A DNA stretch of 64,000 nt from Palaeococcus pacificus DY20341 (GCF_000725425.1 NZ_CP006019.1:558001-622000), one strand, 5' to 3'. Shown: positions 53,058-63,288, counted from the first letter of the stretch. Made by a program: numbers and translations. The notes: generated from the letters alone by a model not told the origin.

Positions 53058-53306
53058 TCACCCAACAACTTCCCCAAAGGCAAACTTTTGTTTCACGGAA
53101 TTTATCACTATCTCTACTTCGTCCCCAACATTGGTTTTTGGGACAAAAATAACAAATCCTTTAATTCTGGCAATTCCATCTCCGCCTTTGCCGAGACTTT
53201 CAATCTTAACCTTATATCTTTCACCAACTTTTACTGGAGGTTGTGGGCCAAACCTTTTTCTTGGTCTGTCTCCAAACTTCCTATCACCAAATTTATTTCC
53301 TTCCAA
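53058..53306 (-). CDS. TRAM-domain RNA-binding protein
   Basis: An 82-aa protein: basic, Gly/Arg-rich N-terminus ([19 protein letters not shown]), then the TRAM OB-like domain [42 protein letters not shown]. Archaeal TRAM proteins act as RNA chaperones, some in cold response. TTG 53306 is preferred, following GGTGGT; GTG 53315 is the alternative. A GATTATAAACC element at about 53355-53365 (minus strand) rules out longer forms. Confidence 0.85.
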   Translation of the reverse strand: MEGNKFGDRKFGDRPRKRFGPQPPVKVGERYKVKIESLGKGGDGIARIKGFVIFVPKTNVGDEVEIVINSVKQKFAFGEVVG

Positions 53307-53501
53307 CTCAGACACCACCAAACGAATATTGGCAATTAAAAAATGGGAGGTGGGTTTATAATCTTTTTGGTAGCGTTTATCGTTTTTCAAAGAAAAGTGA
53401 GAATATTATAAAGGATAATATCCAATTGCCTTTGTAGCTTTCTAATTGACCATGCGAAAAAGTTATACCCTCATACAACAAAGAATAGGTATGGTGATTC
53501 T

Positions 53502-53912
53502 ATGGATGAAAATGCTCCAATTAAGGTTTATATGGTAAAAAAGCTTATCGCTGTGAATCCAGATGATTCGATCCAAGAGGCATGTAAAGTCATGGTCGAC
53601 TTTGATATAGGTTCTTTGGTGGTTGTGGATAAGAACGAGTCTGTCATTGGGTTCTTTACAAAAAGCGATATAATAAGAAGGGTAATTGTTCCAGGTCTGC
53701 CATATGAAACCCCAGTAAAAGAGATAATGACTAAGGAACTTATAACGGTTAGCTCTACTACGCCCCTTAAAGAAGTCCTAAAGATTATGGCGGAGCACAG
53801 GATAAAGCACATACTTGTAGAAGACAATAAAAAGATAATTGGAATATTCACCTTAAGCGATTTGCTTGAAGCAAGTAGAAGAAAGCTTGAAACAGCAATT
53901 GCAACAGAGTGA
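53502..53912 (+). CDS. CBS-domain pair protein
   Basis: A 136-aa protein with two CBS motifs: VYMVKKLIAVNPDDSIQEACKVMVDFDIGSLVVVD (about residues 8-42), and VKEIMTKELITVSSTTPLKEVLKIMAEHRIKHILVED (about 72-108). Such stand-alone pairs bind adenine nucleotides and act as energy sensors. ATG after GGTGATT. It overlaps the following phosphoesterase gene's RBS region, so the nucleotide sensor and the phosphoesterase may work together. Confidence 0.88.
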   Translation: MDENAPIKVYMVKKLIAVNPDDSIQEACKVMVDFDIGSLVVVDKNESVIGFFTKSDIIRRVIVPGLPYETPVKEIMTKELITVSSTTPLKEVLKIMAEHRIKHILVEDNKKIIGIFTLSDLLEASRRKLETAIATE

Positions 53913-53917
53913 TTGCC

Positions 53918-55435
53918 ATGATGAGGATAGCTCATATCAGTGATACTCACGTGACGACAGATGCTGCTTTTAAATCATATGCCTACGACTTGATAATTAA
54001 TGAGATAAATCTAAAAAAATTCGATTTTGTTATTCATACGGGAGATGTCACAAATCAGGGTCTTAGGGAAGAATACGAGCATGCAAGTTATGCCTTAAAA
54101 AGAATACAAAAGCCTTTAGTTGTGCTCCCGGGCAACCACGATGCTAGGAACGTTGGTTACGAGCTGTTTGAAAAGTATATTGGCCCTCTAAATGGGGTTT
54201 ATGAAAAAGATGATTTGGTGGTAATCTGGCTCGATTCCACGATTCCAGATTTAAGCGATGGTAGAGTAGGAGGCTACAAATTTAGATGGCTGAAGGAAAA
54301 GCTGGAAGAGTATTCACATAAAAAGGTCAAGATAGTTGCTGCTCACCATCACCTCGTACCTCTTCCGGATACTGGAAGGGAGCGAAATGTTCTCTTTAAT
54401 GCTGGTGATGTTTTAGATTTGCTTCTAAAGCATGATGTTACCCTCTACATCTGTGGACACAAGCATGTCCCAAATGTGTATAAAATCGAAAATTTGATTG
54501 TTGTAAATGCAGGATGCACTTCTTGCAGGAAGACGAGAAAGGGGGATGTAAATAGTTACAATATAATAAAGATACATGAGGATGGCAAGGTTGAGGTTAC
54601 GATAAAAAGAGTAACGGGAGACAGAGCCGAGCGCCTTTTTGAAATTCCAAAACAGAGAATATTTATTCCAAAGGGAAAGAGAATTTTAAGAATAGTTCAA
54701 CTTAGTGAAAGTAAAGTCTCTGACAGGGTTTACTTTAGGGAAAGGATTCTCGAAAATGCCATAAAAGCAATAAACGAGAAATATAAACCCGATTTAGTTA
54801 TCCACTGTGGGGATGTAGTGGATGTTGGAATAGGGCGATACTATGAACAGGCTATGGAGTTTTACGAGAAGATTAGGGGAGATAAAATTGTAATTCCCGG
54901 CCATAGTGATATTACCTACTTAGGATACGATCTCTTCAAGTCATATTTTGGAGAACCCGAGATTAAAGAGATGGGGGATTTTGTTTTTATTCCTATTTTG
55001 ACTGCACAGTATGAAACTCCCATAGGTGTGGTAGGGAGAATTGGGCAGAAGATATTAAGAGAGTACTTAGATGAGTATAGAGACAAGTTTGTAACGGTTT
55101 TGATGCATCACAACATTATTCCCATTCCCCGTAGCAGGGAGCTCGGCTTTTTAGAGGATGGGGGCAACGTCCTTAAGATCTTAACTTCCCACGAAGCTGA
55201 TTTGGTGTTAACAGGACACGGAGGAAATGCAGTGGCTATTAAAGTTGAAAATACACCAATAGTGAATTCAGGCTCAATAAGCTGGGAGCTTCATAGAAAT
55301 CCCTTTGGAAACTCCTTTAATTTGATAGACATATACCCAACAATGGTAGTTGCCTTTGAGATTCAAGCTACTTGGGGTTCAAGAAAGCTCTTAGGGATTT
55401 GGAAAATCAAAACAGAAGTTCCTTGGAAGGATTAG
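53918..55435 (+). CDS. tandem metallophosphoesterase, second domain degenerate
   Basis: A 505-aa protein of two calcineurin-like phosphoesterase domains. Domain 1 (about 1-240) has a complete metal set: ISDTH, HTGDVTNQG, PGNHDARN, AAHHHLVP, CGHKHVP. Domain 2 (about 260-500) keeps HCGDVVDVG and MHHNIIP but has LSESK in place of SDxH, PGHSDI in place of GNHD, and TGHGGN in place of GHxH, so it is probably inactive and structural or regulatory. Start ATG 53918 (or 53921). Likely co-transcribed with the CBS protein. Confidence 0.85.
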   Translation: MMRIAHISDTHVTTDAAFKSYAYDLIINEINLKKFDFVIHTGDVTNQGLREEYEHASYALKRIQKPLVVLPGNHDARNVGYELFEKYIGPLNGVYEKDDLVVIWLDSTIPDLSDGRVGGYKFRWLKEKLEEYSHKKVKIVAAHHHLVPLPDTGRERNVLFNAGDVLDLLLKHDVTLYICGHKHVPNVYKIENLIVVNAGCTSCRKTRKGDVNSYNIIKIHEDGKVEVTIKRVTGDRAERLFEIPKQRIFIPKGKRILRIVQLSESKVSDRVYFRERILENAIKAINEKYKPDLVIHCGDVVDVGIGRYYEQAMEFYEKIRGDKIVIPGHSDITYLGYDLFKSYFGEPEIKEMGDFVFIPILTAQYETPIGVVGRIGQKILREYLDEYRDKFVTVLMHHNIIPIPRSRELGFLEDGGNVLKILTSHEADLVLTGHGGNAVAIKVENTPIVNSGSISWELHRNPFGNSFNLIDIYPTMVVAFEIQATWGSRKLLGIWKIKTEVPWKD

Positions 55436-55436
55436 C

Positions 55437-55592
55437 TTACCATTCCTCCTCGTCTTCCCAGTCTTCTTCCCAATCCTCGTCCTCAAATTCGTCTTCCCAC
55501 TCCTCAAAGTCCTCCTCTTCCCATTCTTCCTCTTCTTCAAAGAACTCTTCTTCATGCTCTTCAACTTTCTTCTTTTTCTTTGGAGGTTGCAT
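55437..55592 (-). CDS. very acidic 51-aa protein, unknown
   Basis: Starts MQPPKKKKKVEEHEEEFF and continues with Glu, Asp, Trp and Phe only to the end at EEEW. ATG seven bases after GGAGGTG, and GCTTATAAACC (about 55643-55653, minus strand) is a good promoter, so expression is likely despite low complexity. A basic head and acidic aromatic tail suggest binding to a basic partner. Ends one base after the phosphoesterase stop. Confidence 0.7.
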   Translation of the reverse strand: MQPPKKKKKVEEHEEEFFEEEEEWEEEDFEEWEDEFEDEDWEEDWEDEEEW

Positions 55593-55792
55593 ATCAAAAC
55601 ACCTCCCGCCCCAGGAGAGCATTCTAGTCTTATACTCTAGGTTTATAAGCTTTATCTTAAGTGATTTAACGCAGATGAATGCGGCATTTAAGGTTTTGGA
55701 GCTTTCTTTTATTGATTTGTCTTGGGGAGGTCTTTCAATAATTCAGTGCAGCAACCAGTTACTTTTTAATATCCTGCAATATATTAAAGAAC

Positions 55793-56578
55793 ATGAGAGT
55801 TGCTATAATGACCTCTGATGCAAGGGTTTACTATATAGCTTCGAAGGTTCTTAAAGAGTATAAAATCCCCTTTCATAGTCTTAAACTTGACGATAAAATC
55901 CCCTTTGATGTTGAGGTAGTCTTAACAGGAGAGAAAGACGTAGAAGAGATTGACTTTCCTGTGAAGGTTATAGTAAGGGATGAGAATTTTATAGACGAAC
56001 TTTTAATCAGACTTGAAGGAAGAAAGAGATTTAAAACGATCTATATAGGGATAGATCCTGGGGAAAGACCGGGTGTTTCTGTGGTGGGAGACAATAGGAT
56101 TATCGAGGTTTACCACCTTAAGAACCCAAACGATGTGGATACAATTTTAGAACTTCTTGAGAAGTATCCAACAGCAAAGATTAAAATTGGGCATGGAGCA
56201 AGAAGGCACCGCATATTAACCCTAAAAGCACTTGCTCAAGTTTTGGGGGAGGATTATCCGATAATACTCGTCAATGAGAAAAGAACCACCCCAAAAATAG
56301 GCGGGGTTGAGGTTTCTCAGGTTCAGGACATAGTGGCATCGATCAACATAGCTTTAAGAGATGGAGTGGAAGTTAAAATCAGTGAGCTGTTAAAAACTAA
56401 GGAACCGAGTAAAAGAGAAATCGAGCATATAAAGCATAAGAGTAGGCAGCTCAGCGGAGGTAAAATAACGATCTCATCTGAGCTTGCTCGGGAGGTTGCT
56501 AAAGGTAATATGAGTTTAAATGAAGCTATTGAAGTTCATAAAAAGAGGATAAAGGGTGAGAAAAATGATATTTGGTAG
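55793..56578 (+). CDS. RNase H-fold (RuvC/YqgF-like) archaeal protein, unknown
   Basis: A 261-aa protein. Residues about 1-80 form an alpha-beta domain ([27 protein letters not shown]); about 84-190 begin with [19 protein letters not shown], the first strand of an RNase H-like fold with its catalytic-type Asp, and continue to an Asp in [12 protein letters not shown]; a helical C-terminus follows. Nuclease or resolvase activity is inference. No RBS; TTTTTAATATCC lies 25 bases before the ATG, which suggests a leaderless mRNA. Overlaps the CDC48 start. Confidence 0.75.
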   Translation: MRVAIMTSDARVYYIASKVLKEYKIPFHSLKLDDKIPFDVEVVLTGEKDVEEIDFPVKVIVRDENFIDELLIRLEGRKRFKTIYIGIDPGERPGVSVVGDNRIIEVYHLKNPNDVDTILELLEKYPTAKIKIGHGARRHRILTLKALAQVLGEDYPIILVNEKRTTPKIGGVEVSQVQDIVASINIALRDGVEVKISELLKTKEPSKREIEHIKHKSRQLSGGKITISSELAREVAKGNMSLNEAIEVHKKRIKGEKNDIW

Positions 56579-59063
56579 AGAAGAAACCAAGGAGGAAATT
56601 AAGCTTAGGGTTGCTGAAGCACTTAAGAGAGATGTTGGAAGGGGAATAGCACGCTTTGATAGAAAATTCCAGAGACAGCTGGGTGTAGAGCCGGGGGACA
56701 TAGTGGAGCTTAGAGGGGAAAAAGTTACGGCCGCAATAGTTGCCAACCCTCACCCTGATGACAGGGGAATAGACATCATCAGGATAGACGGATATATTAG
56801 AAAAAATGCTGGCGTAAGCATAGGCGATTTTGTGACTCTTAGAAGGGCAGAAGTTCAGGAGGCTAGGAAAGTTACTCTCGCCCCAGCTCAAAAGGGAGTT
56901 TTAATCCAAATTCCAGGCGAACTTGTAAAGAACAACCTTCTTGGAAGGCCTGTTGTTAAAGGTGATTTAATCATAGCGAGCGGAAGAATTGAGGACGAGT
57001 TTTTTGCAAGCCCCTTTGAGGAAATATTTAGGAGCCTTCTTCCAGTAGGCTTTGGCGAGCTCAAATTTGTCGTTGTAAGCACTGCTCCAAAGGGAATAGT
57101 CCAAATAACGCACAACACTGAGGTAGAAGTTCTTTCCCAAGCAGTCGAGCTTAGGGAGGAAGCTCTACCAGAGGTTACATACGAAGATATAGGCGGTCTA
57201 AAAGATGCCATTCAAAAGATTAGGGAAATGGTAGAGCTTCCGCTAAAGCATCCAGAGCTCTTCGAGCGCTTAGGCATAGAGCCGCCTAAGGGCGTCCTCC
57301 TTTACGGTCCACCGGGAACGGGTAAGACTTTGCTAGCCAAAGCCGTTGCAAACGAAGCTAATGCTCACTTCATAGCCATTAACGGACCAGAGATAATGAG
57401 CAAGTTCTATGGAGAGAGTGAAGAGCGCTTAAGAGAGATATTCAAAGAGGCTGAAGAGAATGCACCGAGCATTATATTCATTGACGAGATTGATGCTATC
57501 GCTCCAAAGAGAGAAGAAGTCACAGGGGAGGTTGAAAAGAGAGTCGTCAGTCAGCTCTTAACTTTAATGGATGGACTAAAGTCAAGGGGCAAGGTAATAG
57601 TGATAGCAGCCACTAACAGACCTGATGCTCTAGACCCAGCTTTGAGGAGACCCGGTAGATTTGATAGGGAAATAGAGGTGGGAGTTCCTGACAAGCAGGG
57701 GCGCAAAGAGATCCTCCAAATCCACACAAGAGGAATGCCGTTAGAGGCCGAATACAACAGGAATGACGTCCTAAAAATCCTAAAAACTCTCTTAAAAGAA
57801 GGACGCTTTGAGAAAGAGAGAATTGAGGCTTTGATCAAAAAGGTTGAAACAGCTAAGGACGAGGAAGAGATTAAAAGCATCTTGAAAGGAGAAAGCGAAA
57901 TTTACGGGGAAGTTAAAGTTAAACTCATTGATAAGATGCTCGATGAGTTTGCGGAGAAGACGCATGGTTTTGTTGGTGCTGACTTAGCTGCCCTAGCGAG
58001 AGAAGCAGCAATGGTTGTTTTGAGACGCTTGATTAAAGAGAGAAGGATAAATCCGGAGGAAGAGAAAATCCCACCAGAAGTCCTACAAGAGCTTAAAGTA
58101 ACTAGAGATGACTTTTACGAAGCGTTGAAGATGGTTGAGCCTTCAGCACTCAGAGAAGTCATGATTGAAGTGCCCAACGTTCGCTGGGAGGACATTGGTG
58201 GCTTGGAAAATGTAAAACAGGCCTTGAAGGAGGCCGTTGAGTGGCCTCTCAAGTACCCAAAGGCATTCCAAAGGCTCGGTGTTAATCCTCCAAAGGGCAT
58301 CCTCCTTTATGGTCCACCGGGAACTGGTAAGACGCTATTAGCTAAAGCTGTTGCAAACGAGAGTGAAGCTAACTTCATTGGTATTAGAGGGCCTGAAGTT
58401 TTAAGCAAATGGGTGGGAGAAAGTGAAAAACGCGTTAGGGAGATCTTCAGGAAGGCCAGGCAAGCAGCCCCAACAGTGATATTCATTGACGAGATAGATT
58501 CAATAGCGCCGATGAGAGGTGCCATGGAAGGCGAAAGGGTTACGGATAGGCTAATTAATCAATTGCTTACGGAGATGGATGGTATTGAGGAGAACAGTGG
58601 TGTGGTGGTTATAGCGGCTACGAACAGGCCTGATATACTAGACCCTGCTTTATTAAGACCCGGAAGGTTCGATAGGCTTATTTTGGTGCCAGCACCTGAT
58701 GAGAAAGCAAGGCTTGAGATACTAAAAGTTCACACGAGGAACGTTCCATTGGCTAAAGATGTTGACCTTAAAGAACTTGCTAAGAAGACCCAAGGTTACA
58801 GCGGTGCTGATTTAGAGGCGCTGGTTAGGGAAGCAGCTTTAACGGCTTTAAGAAGATCTGTTGTATCAAAGAAAGAGCTTGAAGAGCTAAGCGAGGAGTT
58901 TTTGGAGAATCTCTATGTAACGAAGAAAGATTTTGAAGAAGCCATGAAGAAGATTAAACCTAGCATAACACAGTACATGCTCGAATACTATAAGCGCTTT
59001 GAGGAAAGCAGAAAGACTGAGAAAAAAGAAGAGTATAGGGGAATAGACTACTTTACCGGCTGA
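56565..59063 (+). CDS. CDC48/VAT-type AAA+ ATPase
   Basis: Unfoldase hexamer. 832 aa: N domain (about 1-185, double-psi barrel), D1 with Walker A GPPGTGKT and Walker [14 protein letters not shown]2 with GPPGTGKT and [12 protein letters not shown]; both domains have NRPD/arginine-finger regions. Between GMPLEAEY and the D1 lid [21 protein letters not shown] lies a charged helical insertion of about 60 residues absent from yeast Cdc48. ATG 56565 after GGGTGA; the GTG at 56556 lies in the RBS. Confidence 0.94.
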   Translation: MIFGREETKEEIKLRVAEALKRDVGRGIARFDRKFQRQLGVEPGDIVELRGEKVTAAIVANPHPDDRGIDIIRIDGYIRKNAGVSIGDFVTLRRAEVQEARKVTLAPAQKGVLIQIPGELVKNNLLGRPVVKGDLIIASGRIEDEFFASPFEEIFRSLLPVGFGELKFVVVSTAPKGIVQITHNTEVEVLSQAVELREEALPEVTYEDIGGLKDAIQKIREMVELPLKHPELFERLGIEPPKGVLLYGPPGTGKTLLAKAVANEANAHFIAINGPEIMSKFYGESEERLREIFKEAEENAPSIIFIDEIDAIAPKREEVTGEVEKRVVSQLLTLMDGLKSRGKVIVIAATNRPDALDPALRRPGRFDREIEVGVPDKQGRKEILQIHTRGMPLEAEYNRNDVLKILKTLLKEGRFEKERIEALIKKVETAKDEEEIKSILKGESEIYGEVKVKLIDKMLDEFAEKTHGFVGADLAALAREAAMVVLRRLIKERRINPEEEKIPPEVLQELKVTRDDFYEALKMVEPSALREVMIEVPNVRWEDIGGLENVKQALKEAVEWPLKYPKAFQRLGVNPPKGILLYGPPGTGKTLLAKAVANESEANFIGIRGPEVLSKWVGESEKRVREIFRKARQAAPTVIFIDEIDSIAPMRGAMEGERVTDRLINQLLTEMDGIEENSGVVVIAATNRPDILDPALLRPGRFDRLILVPAPDEKARLEILKVHTRNVPLAKDVDLKELAKKTQGYSGADLEALVREAALTALRRSVVSKKELEELSEEFLENLYVTKKDFEEAMKKIKPSITQYMLEYYKRFEESRKTEKKEEYRGIDYFTG

Positions 59064-59065
59064 AC

Positions 59066-59090
59066 TTTCACATTTTTTATTTTCCTTTTT
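59066..59090 (+). terminator. T-rich terminator after CDC48 gene
   Basis: Three closely spaced T runs (ATTTTTTATTTTCCTTTTT) follow the stop directly and precede the promoter of the PRC-barrel gene. Confidence 0.4.
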
Positions 59091-59161
59091 AGGAAATGAT
59101 TTATATATGAAAAGTGGACTAAATAACTGTTAGACTAATTTAGCGATATGAGGTGGCAAAG

Positions 59162-59467
59162 ATGGTAAAGATTAAAGCTTCAAAGCTTAGGGATGTTGAA
59201 CTAATCACAGATACGGGTATAAGGCTTGGATGGGTCTATGATTTAAGCTTCGATGAGGAAACCGGTGATATCCTCGTTATTGTGGCAGAACCAGACGAGG
59301 ATTTGGATGTTAGTGAGTTTGTTACAGATCACGAGGGTCTTTTACTAATTCCAGTTAATGCAGTCAAGAGCATTGGAGAAGTTATAATCATTGACTCCAC
59401 AAAGCTCGCTGTAAAATCAAAGCTCAGAAGGGTCAGCATGATAAAAGAGAAGCTTCAGCAGGGTTGA
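59162..59467 (+). CDS. PRC-barrel domain protein
   Basis: A 101-aa beta-rich protein: MVKIKASKLRDVELITDTGIRLGWVYDLSFDEETGDILVIV is the PRC-barrel core, followed by LLLIPVNAVKSIGEVIIID. Small archaeal PRC-barrel proteins are linked to cell division (CdpB-like) and RNA processing. ATG after GAGGTGG; TTTATATATG promoter element at about 59100. Monocistronic. Confidence 0.88.
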   Translation: MVKIKASKLRDVELITDTGIRLGWVYDLSFDEETGDILVIVAEPDEDLDVSEFVTDHEGLLLIPVNAVKSIGEVIIIDSTKLAVKSKLRRVSMIKEKLQQG

Positions 59468-59477
59468 GGTTTCTATT

Positions 59478-60176
59478 TTAATACCCTTCATATAATCTGT
59501 AAGCCAAGAATTTGGGTAATCCTGCATTTATTATTTTTCTCGCGGCCTTATCCACATCATATTCTTCCCTCTCAAAATACACCTCTTTTGTTTCAGTGTC
59601 AATGAAAGCGTAGCTCGCTCTCCAATCGCCATCCCTCGGTTGCCCCACCCCACCAGGATTTATAATTCTCCTTCCTTCAATTTCCCTCAGCATAGGCATG
59701 TGAGTATGTCCCACTATTAGGTTGTCCTGCTTTATATAACTCAAAACGCTCTTAAACTCACTGTCCGGGAGCCATGGGAGGAGATACTCATCTAAAGGTG
59801 CCCTTGGAGAGCCGTGGATTAAGAGATAGCTGCTGTTTTTATTGTCAATGAAAAGCTGTCTAACAGGCAGTTGGCGCAAAAATTCCAGATTCTCTATGCT
59901 CATAACCCTTTGATGCCACTTAATCGCCTCCCTTGCATAGGGGTTGAAGCCCCAATCTATGCCAAATGCCACTGCATTGTCGTGATTGCCTCTAACACAT
60001 AAAATTTCCCTTTTTTCCATCTGCTCCTTGAAGAACTCTACAACTTCATTTGGATTAGCTCCGTAACCCACCAAATCGCCCAAGCAAAAAATTACGTCGG
60101 CTTTTTTTACCTTATGCCAAACAGCTTCGAGAGCTTCAAGGTTTGAATGAATGTCGCTTATAAGGGCTATGAGCAT
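59478..60176 (-). CDS. YfcE/MJ0936-like metallophosphoesterase
   Basis: A 232-aa single-domain phosphodiesterase with a complete active site: ISDIHSNLEALEAV, CLGDLVGYGANP, RGNHDNAVAF, LIHGSPRAPLDEYLLPW and VGHTHMPM. Likely hydrolyses phosphodiesters or nucleotides; physiological substrate unknown. Tail-to-tail with the PRC-barrel gene. Confidence 0.9.
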   Translation of the reverse strand: MLIALISDIHSNLEALEAVWHKVKKADVIFCLGDLVGYGANPNEVVEFFKEQMEKREILCVRGNHDNAVAFGIDWGFNPYAREAIKWHQRVMSIENLEFLRQLPVRQLFIDNKNSSYLLIHGSPRAPLDEYLLPWLPDSEFKSVLSYIKQDNLIVGHTHMPMLREIEGRRIINPGGVGQPRDGDWRASYAFIDTETKEVYFEREEYDVDKAARKIINAGLPKFLAYRLYEGY

Positions 60177-60241
60177 GTGGCATCAAAAGAAATATGCTGT
60201 TAAAGAGAAATAAGGATTTTGGTAGAAGAAAAAAAGAAAGC

Positions 60242-61630
60242 TCACTCCTTCTTGTGCTTCTTCTTCCAGTGCTCCCATCTGTAGAGAGCGGCTAATGATT
60301 TTATGGCCCTTTCAGGCTCTGGATATGCTGGGATACCCTTCTCGTTGAGCATATCAATGGCTTCCTTAGCCTCGACACCACCGACGATAGCTACGACGAG
60401 AGGCTTCTCCCTTCCGCTCTTTTCGTATTCGTCAATTACAATCTTTGCGAGGTCTCTTGGGTCAAGGACAGCTGTTTGACAGTAGAGCACAGCTATGGCG
60501 TGCATGTTTGGATTGGCCAAAGCATCTCTAACTGCTCCTTCGTAGCTCTCAGCACCGGCCATACCTGTTAGGTCAACCGGGTTCTTGTATGAACCAAATG
60601 GTGGCATGTGGTTGGCAAAGACCTTCAAGTCTTCAAGGTTGTCGTAGAGCTTTAATCCTTCTTCCTCAGCTGCATCTGTGGCCATAACACCTATTCCACC
60701 GCCGTTTGTGAGGATAACGATGTTATCTCCCTTCGGCTCAGGGAGGTTTGAGAGTGTTCTTGCCCAGTCAAAGGCTTCACCAATTGTTAAAGCCCTCAAA
60801 ACACCGCTTTGCTTGAATGCAGCCGTGTAAATGCTGTCAGCGCCGGCGAGAGAACCTGTGTGGGAAGCTGCAGCTTTGGCTCCTCTCTCACTCCTTCCGG
60901 CTTTAATGATGATGATTGGCTTCTTCATTGACACTTTCTTAGCGGTCTCCATGAACTTTCTACCCTCTTTAACGCCCTCCATGTAGATGAGGATTGCACC
61001 TGTGTTTTCATCATTCTCGAAGTACTCCAAGAGGTCTGCATCGTCTATGTCGCTCTTGTTTCCAATGCTAACAACTGCTGAAAGGCCAACCTTCTCGAGG
61101 ATTGTCCATCCCATCAAAGCAATTCCCAAAGCACCGCTTTGAGAGATCAAAGCCAACTTACCTGGGAGGACATCAACGGGACCAAAAGTAGCGTTCACCT
61201 TTGTTGGTGTGTAAACAACACCGAAGATGTTTGGACCAAGAATCCTAAGCCCATACTTGTGGGCGGTCTCCACTAATTGCTGCTCAACCTTCTTTCCTTC
61301 CTCGCCGACCTCTCCAAATCCAGAGCTTATGATTGGAGCCACTTTAACGCCCTTTTTACCGCACTCTTCCACAACTTGAGGAACGAACTTAGCCGGAACA
61401 ACGATAACTGCCATATCAACTTCATCAGGAATATCGAGAACGCTCTTGTAAACTTCGAACTTTCTTCCGCTTATCTCTATTTCGCCGCCTCTGACGTTTA
61501 CCGCATAAATCTTTCCTTCAAAGCCGTACTCAATAAGGTTTCTCATGATTGCGTATCCTATCTTACCCGGAGTTCCAGAAGCACCGATAACGGCAACACT
61601 CCTTGGCTTGAAAAGTGCCTCTATGCTCAT
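60242..61630 (-). CDS. acdA: ADP-forming acetyl-CoA synthetase I, alpha subunit
   Basis: Converts acetyl-CoA, ADP and Pi to acetate, CoA and ATP with the beta subunit encoded elsewhere. 462 aa: CoA-binding domain (SVAVIGASGTPGKIGYAIMRNLI), succinyl-CoA-synthetase-like domain with ILGPNIFGVVY and ISQSGALG, and the phosphorylated His in AASHTGSLAG (about residue 257). Very close in my memory to Pyrococcus ACD-I alpha. ATG 61630 after GAGGTGG. GTTATAACC (minus) is the promoter; palindromes lie upstream. Confidence 0.94.
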   Translation of the reverse strand: MSIEALFKPRSVAVIGASGTPGKIGYAIMRNLIEYGFEGKIYAVNVRGGEIEISGRKFEVYKSVLDIPDEVDMAVIVVPAKFVPQVVEECGKKGVKVAPIISSGFGEVGEEGKKVEQQLVETAHKYGLRILGPNIFGVVYTPTKVNATFGPVDVLPGKLALISQSGALGIALMGWTILEKVGLSAVVSIGNKSDIDDADLLEYFENDENTGAILIYMEGVKEGRKFMETAKKVSMKKPIIIIKAGRSERGAKAAASHTGSLAGADSIYTAAFKQSGVLRALTIGEAFDWARTLSNLPEPKGDNIVILTNGGGIGVMATDAAEEEGLKLYDNLEDLKVFANHMPPFGSYKNPVDLTGMAGAESYEGAVRDALANPNMHAIAVLYCQTAVLDPRDLAKIVIDEYEKSGREKPLVVAIVGGVEAKEAIDMLNEKGIPAYPEPERAIKSLAALYRWEHWKKKHKKE

Positions 61631-61719
61631 TTTCTCCACCTCGATAAACTTTACAAAGTTAAGTCGAAGAAGAGGGTTATAACTTTTCTCTTATCCATTT
61701 GCCGATACTACAATCGTCA

Positions 61720-61754
61720 TTTGTTAAATTAACAAAAGGTGCTTAACTTTTGTT
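61720..61754. promoter_or_regulatory. overlapping palindromes upstream of acdA
   Basis: TTTGTTAAATTAACAAA (61720-61736) is a perfect palindrome; overlapping it, AACAAAAG and CTTTTGTT form a perfect inverted repeat with an 8-base centre (61731-61754). They sit 36-78 bases upstream of the acdA TATA box, a position suiting an activator, in the region shared with the PsiE-like gene. Confidence 0.45.
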
Positions 61755-61844
61755 GAATGAGCACAGGCTGGATGTGAAATGTATTGGACCATAATCTTAA
61801 AGAATACAAAAAGAGAATAAAACTAGTGGCTTTTGGTGATAGCA

Positions 61845-62261
61845 ATGACAAAGATCGAGGAGGAAAAAATCGCCCAGTATACTCAAATCCACAGGCTTTT
61901 TAGAAGAGTGCTGGAGATTTCATTTGACTTAGTCATCATGGTATTTCTGTTCTTCATCCTATATCTCACGGTGTACTCAATCTATCTGAACTTCAAGCTG
62001 ACATACAACATTACGGAGCCCAAGCTTTTAGTTGCAAACGTTCTCGTGACGATTATCCTCATCGAGACATACCGCATCTTGATAATCTACTTAAAACAGC
62101 ACAGGGTGAGCTTAACACACATCCTTGAGGTTGGAATAGTGGCCTTAATCCAAAAACTTGTAGTTGCATCGGACTTCAAGGAGCTGGATGCCATAAAGCT
62201 TTTTGCTATAGCTGTCCTTATATTCGTTTTGGGATACTTATACATAAAGGTGGGGGAGTGA
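61845..62261 (+). CDS. PsiE-family membrane protein
   Basis: A 138-aa protein with four predicted helices: [61 protein letters not shown] and [18 protein letters not shown]. Segment [36 protein letters not shown] is typical of phosphate-starvation-inducible PsiE proteins, of unknown biochemical role. ATG after GGTGATAGC. The stop lies just before the FEN-1 start. Confidence 0.8.
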   Translation: MTKIEEEKIAQYTQIHRLFRRVLEISFDLVIMVFLFFILYLTVYSIYLNFKLTYNITEPKLLVANVLVTIILIETYRILIIYLKQHRVSLTHILEVGIVALIQKLVVASDFKELDAIKLFAIAVLIFVLGYLYIKVGE

Positions 62262-62262
62262 T

Positions 62263-63288
62263 ATGGGAGTTCAAATTGGAGAGATAATTCCGAGGAAAGA
62301 GATAGAGCTCGAAAAGCTCAACGGGAGGAAAATCGCGATAGACGCTTTCAACGCTATTTATCAATTCCTATCCACTATTAGGCAGAGGGATGGAACGCCT
62401 TTAATGGACTCGCAGGGGAGGATTACTTCCCACCTCTCGGGCTTATTCTACAGGACGATAAACCTAATGGAAAGTGGAATTAAACCTGCTTACATCTTCG
62501 ACGGAAAGCCGCCCGAACTTAAGAAGAAGGAGCTTAAAAAGAGAGCTGAAGCTAGAGAGGAGGCAAAGGAAAAGTGGCAAGCTGCCCTTGAAAGGGGCGA
62601 GCTGGAGGAGGCTAAGAAATATGCTCAAAGGGCTTCGCGCGTAAATGAGCAACTCATAAGCGATGCCAAAACCCTCCTAGAACTTATGGGCATCCCTGTT
62701 ATTCAAGCGCCGAGTGAGGGAGAAGCCCAAGCTGCTTATATGGCCGCTAAGGGCAAAGTCTGGGCTTCCGCATCTCAAGATTACGACTCACTGCTCTTCG
62801 GCGCACCGAGACTCGTGAGAAATGTAACCATAACCGGGAGGAGGAAACTTCCCGGAAAGAACATCTATGTGGAAGTTAAGCCTGAATTGATAGTCTTGGA
62901 GGAAGTGCTCAAGACCCTAAAGCTCGACAGGGAAAAGCTCATTGAGATGGCGATTCTCGTTGGCACAGACTACAACCCTGGTGGCATAAAGGGAATTGGG
63001 CCGAAAAAGGCCTTAGAACTTGTGAAGTATAAGAAAGATGTTCTAGCGAGATACAACAAAGAGAGCGATGTTGATTTGTATGAGATAAAAGAGTTCTTCC
63101 TAAATCCTCCGGTTACCGATGACTACAAGCTCGAGTGGAAGATGCCTGATGAGGAGGGCATCTTAAAGTTCCTATGCGACGAGCACGACTTCAGCGAGGA
63201 GAGAGTAAAGCACGGACTTGAAAGACTAAGGAAGGCAGTGAAAAAAGGAAAGCAAAGGACTTTGGAGAGCTGGTTTATGAAGCGCTAA
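62263..63288 (+). CDS. fen: flap endonuclease 1
   Basis: Structure-specific 5' nuclease for Okazaki fragments and repair. 341 aa: N-terminal [35 protein letters not shown] (Asp27), internal [29 protein letters not shown] (metal-binding acids) and the helix-two-turn-helix [23 protein letters not shown]-terminal QRTLESWF is a canonical PCNA-interacting motif. RBS GGGGGAG within the previous gene's end. Confidence 0.95.
   Translation: MGVQIGEIIPRKEIELEKLNGRKIAIDAFNAIYQFLSTIRQRDGTPLMDSQGRITSHLSGLFYRTINLMESGIKPAYIFDGKPPELKKKELKKRAEAREEAKEKWQAALERGELEEAKKYAQRASRVNEQLISDAKTLLELMGIPVIQAPSEGEAQAAYMAAKGKVWASASQDYDSLLFGAPRLVRNVTITGRRKLPGKNIYVEVKPELIVLEEVLKTLKLDREKLIEMAILVGTDYNPGGIKGIGPKKALELVKYKKDVLARYNKESDVDLYEIKEFFLNPPVTDDYKLEWKMPDEEGILKFLCDEHDFSEERVKHGLERLRKAVKKGKQRTLESWFMKR

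Noticed and set aside
55372-55818. Serine-rich open frame of about 148 codons on the plus strand
   Set aside because: It is the complement of the acidic minus-strand gene and adjacent DNA; runs of Ser reflect GAA/GAG codons read backwards, and it has no RBS or promoter.
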